21,686 bases of DNA from a virus. Positions 19,621-21,686 of the stretch are shown piece after piece. Every line of letters begins with the position of its first letter. The first letter of the stretch is position 1. The DNA lies in IMG/VR virus record IMGVR_UViG_3300035701_000337, positions 1 through 21,686 of that record; one strand, written 5' to 3'. The notes below the pieces were generated by a model. That model made no database searches. It was not told where the DNA came from and saw only the letters and a program-made list of their open reading frames with translations. Both the position numbers and the translations under genes were made by a program.

Positions 19621-21686
19621 GCGCGATTGCCAAGCTACAGCCGCATCGGACGATGTACCTGCGGGGATTTGACCGGCGGGGGGCTGTGGCGGCGATGACT
19701 CAGGCCTCGGCGGGCGGGTTCACTGTTTCGGGGTGCTGGTCGGACCAAGCGGACTTCGCGGTGCTGGTGCTGTTCGACGCGGACGATCTGTTCGGGCACT
19801 TACTCACGTCGCGGTATCTGCCGGGGTTCTCGCTGGCGGGAGTGACTCTGGATTTCGATTTGGCGCTCACGGGGTGCATGTCGCCGATCAGCGCGAAGTA
19901 CCAGAGCGTGCCGTGGGGGAAGCTGAGCTACATCACGAGCGCGGAGGCGGCGGGGACGGTGGCGCTGCCGGCGCCGACTTCCACCACGGGCGGAAGCGCG
20001 GCGAGCCGGACCTATACCGTCAACGGGGCGCCGATGATCTATGACCGGGTGCAACTGGTGTACCTGGGGAACGTGGTGTTCGATCACATCGTGGCGGCCG
20101 GGGAGAGTTGCAGCGACGTGGCAGCGGCGCTGGTAGCGCAGATCAATGGGAGCGGGTACCTGACGGCCACGCAGGCGGGGGCGCAGTTCACGGTGACGGC
20201 GCCGGCGGGGCGCGACGGGAATGGCGTGGATCTGCTCGAGATGCACAAGACCGGGACGTGCTATCTGACGCCGGCGGGGGCATCGAAACTGACGGGCGGG
20301 GCGGACCCTACGTCGATGCACTTCCATTTGGACTTCTCGGCGCTGGGGCTGGGGAGTTGCCGGCAGATCTGGCTGACTCTGGCGCCGTGGCTGAACTACG
20401 ACTCGGGGGCGGTGAATCCGTCGCTGGTCGCGTATGCGCCGATGGAGTGGTCGGCGGTGTTCTCGGGGTGGACGGTGGTGGATCCGGGCGGAGTGACGCC
20501 GCTGAAGATCGCGGGGGCGGGATCGGTGACTGTCGGGAGCCGGGACGCTTGGACCTCTTACGCGGGGAGCGGGTGGACGCTGGAAGCCGGGTTTTACTTC
20601 CAGGGGTTCGCGCGGCGGTCGGCGCATGCCGGCGACTCAGTGGCAGTGGCCTACTCGTGCCAATATACGCATGACCTGTACCTGGGGACGGCGCTATCGG
20701 CCTCCGGAGGCGGGTTCAGCGTATCGGTAGACAACGGGGCTCCGGTCGCGGTGAGCACCTACGCCAATGCGCTCTCGCCGTTCGCGGGGCGGCGGCTGAT
20801 TGCGAGCGGGGTAGCGGCGGGAATCCACCTGGTGGTGCTCACGGTGGCGTCGGGGGCGTGCCTCTTCGATTTTCTTCAGGCCGCGGTGTTGGCGGATCCG
20901 GCATCGCCGGGAATGACGTTTGCGGCCGTCAATTGCGCGTGCGACTACGATACCGACCAGACCTACAAGATTCCGCCGGCGCGGGCGCTGTGGGTGCTCT
21001 CGCAGATGGGATTTCAGGGAGACATCGACTTCTATGCGGGGGTGTTTTTCGCGCTGGAGCGGGTGCGGAACGGCGGGCACTTCCACCAGGCCACCGTGAC
21101 GATCACGGGGCCGTTCAACACGGGAACGGGGTTCGGCGACGGGGACGCGTTCTTCTTCGATATTGCGGGAACGAGCCTGGGGGCGGCCGCGTATCCGGCG
21201 GATACGGCGACGACGCTGGCTCAGAGATTGGTGGATGCGGTCAACGGAACCTTCGTGGGCGTGTGCGCGGCGCCAGGGCCGGGGGCCGGACAATTCACTG
21301 TGACGTGCTTGAGCCCGATCAACGGGTTCACCATGTCGGTGTCGGCATCGCCGGGGGCGACGGGCACCATCGGGATGACGGGCGATATCGCGGTGGGGAA
21401 CGAAGGGACGTGGGCGGTGGACGCGTCGCAGGCCTCTCCGCTGAATCGCGGGTTCAGCGATTACCTGGCGGACTTCGCCGGGCTGGTCCATGCGGCGGGG
21501 CAGACCATGACGCTGGCGTTCTCGCAGGAACTGCTGGGAGCTCCGGATGTGAACACGAGCGGTGGCGCGTGGACGCAACGGTTTCCGGATGCATCGACGG
21601 TTCTGACGGCTACCGGGTTCGGATCGTGGGGCGCGGGCGTGGTCGAGGCGGTGGCCGCGGGAGTCTATCAGCAGACCGGGCACGGG
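19617..21686 (+). CDS. Large multidomain tail protein, incomplete at window end
   Basis: The frame opens at ATG 19617 (MSAIAKLQPHRTMYLRGFDR) and stays open for 690 codons to the window end. Visible parts: an N-terminal beta region (about 1-120); a beta module (about 131-228) with VAAALVAQINGSGYLTATQA; a sandwich resembling carbohydrate-binding domains (about 277-428, including GGFSVSVDNGAPVAVSTYAN); then FAAVNCACDYDTDQTYKIPP and ARALWVLSQMGFQGDIDFYA, like the first strands of a TIM-barrel glycosidase-type fold; and a second copy of the beta module (about 495-590) with TTLAQRLVDAVNGTF. A fibre, tail-tip or sheath-like host-recognition protein is likely. It resembles the TIM-barrel proteins described as non-contractile tail sheaths, but I cannot confirm that. 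G-rich repeat-like DNA lies near 21271-21289. Confidence 0.7.
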   Translation, partial: MSAIAKLQPHRTMYLRGFDRRGAVAAMTQASAGGFTVSGCWSDQADFAVLVLFDADDLFGHLLTSRYLPGFSLAGVTLDFDLALTGCMSPISAKYQSVPWGKLSYITSAEAAGTVALPAPTSTTGGSAASRTYTVNGAPMIYDRVQLVYLGNVVFDHIVAAGESCSDVAAALVAQINGSGYLTATQAGAQFTVTAPAGRDGNGVDLLEMHKTGTCYLTPAGASKLTGGADPTSMHFHLDFSALGLGSCRQIWLTLAPWLNYDSGAVNPSLVAYAPMEWSAVFSGWTVVDPGGVTPLKIAGAGSVTVGSRDAWTSYAGSGWTLEAGFYFQGFARRSAHAGDSVAVAYSCQYTHDLYLGTALSASGGGFSVSVDNGAPVAVSTYANALSPFAGRRLIASGVAAGIHLVVLTVASGACLFDFLQAAVLADPASPGMTFAAVNCACDYDTDQTYKIPPARALWVLSQMGFQGDIDFYAGVFFALERVRNGGHFHQATVTITGPFNTGTGFGDGDAFFFDIAGTSLGAAAYPADTATTLAQRLVDAVNGTFVGVCAAPGPGAGQFTVTCLSPINGFTMSVSASPGATGTIGMTGDIAVGNEGTWAVDASQASPLNRGFSDYLADFAGLVHAAGQTMTLAFSQELLGAPDVNTSGGAWTQRFPDASTVLTATGFGSWGAGVVEAVAAGVYQQTGHG

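Noticed and set aside
20694-21683. Minus-strand frame at the right end
   Set aside because: Shadow of the large tail protein, whose plus-strand frame is continuous and has sensible domains.
1-21686. CRISPR arrays, rRNA or complete tRNA genes
   Set aside because: No regularly spaced identical repeats and no cloverleaf or rRNA-like segments were seen.

Overview
This window is most of a P22-type (short-tailed, podovirus-like) prophage or temperate phage in a very GC-rich host. The host is probably an acidobacterium of the Solibacter/Bryobacter kind. That placement is an inference from three things: the strong G-bias of the coding strand, dispersed repeats of the CACCGCGGAGACGCGGAG and GGGGGCCAGGGG kinds, and a signal peptide ending in the residues HAQ. 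No marker gene confirms it.

Left part (1-4400), minus strand. A tightly packed early operon starts at about 4317 and runs leftward. In transcription order it holds a large replication-initiator-like protein with a winged helix, three small unknown proteins, a 42-residue cysteine-pair protein, an orphan C5-cytosine DNA methyltransferase, a zinc-ribbon-like protein, a small helical protein and possibly a basic peptide. Most junctions are ATGA or TGATG overlaps, so translation is probably coupled. Beyond it, a 68-residue protein (87-293) has its own promoter with a consensus -35 box. A perfect 10-bp inverted repeat inside the replication gene is an origin candidate.

Control and integration part (4318-6120). 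A tyrosine recombinase runs rightward. After it come a small reverse gene whose only natural start is ATA, a gene-poor stretch with several dyads that may hold the attachment site, and a short LuxR-type HTH regulator transcribed leftward. Two identical 12-bp dyads 19 bp apart lie between this regulator and the rightward late genes.

Right part (6125-21686), plus strand. The late operon follows P22 gene order: two unknown proteins, two small membrane proteins, small terminase, large terminase, three small unknown proteins, portal, scaffold, coat, a secreted-type beta protein followed by a terminator, a small coiled protein, two tandem gp4-like connector proteins, and a gp10-like tail hub protein. 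After these come a 154-residue beta protein and a very large multidomain tail protein cut by the window end. Together the genes encode DNA packaging, procapsid assembly, portal closure and tail building.

The most distinctive feature is a 331-bp segment between the gp10-like gene and the next late gene. It is bounded by a perfect 15-bp direct repeat, carries a dispersed repeat, and contains one small gene pointing against the operon with its own -10 box. It looks like a recently acquired 'moron'.
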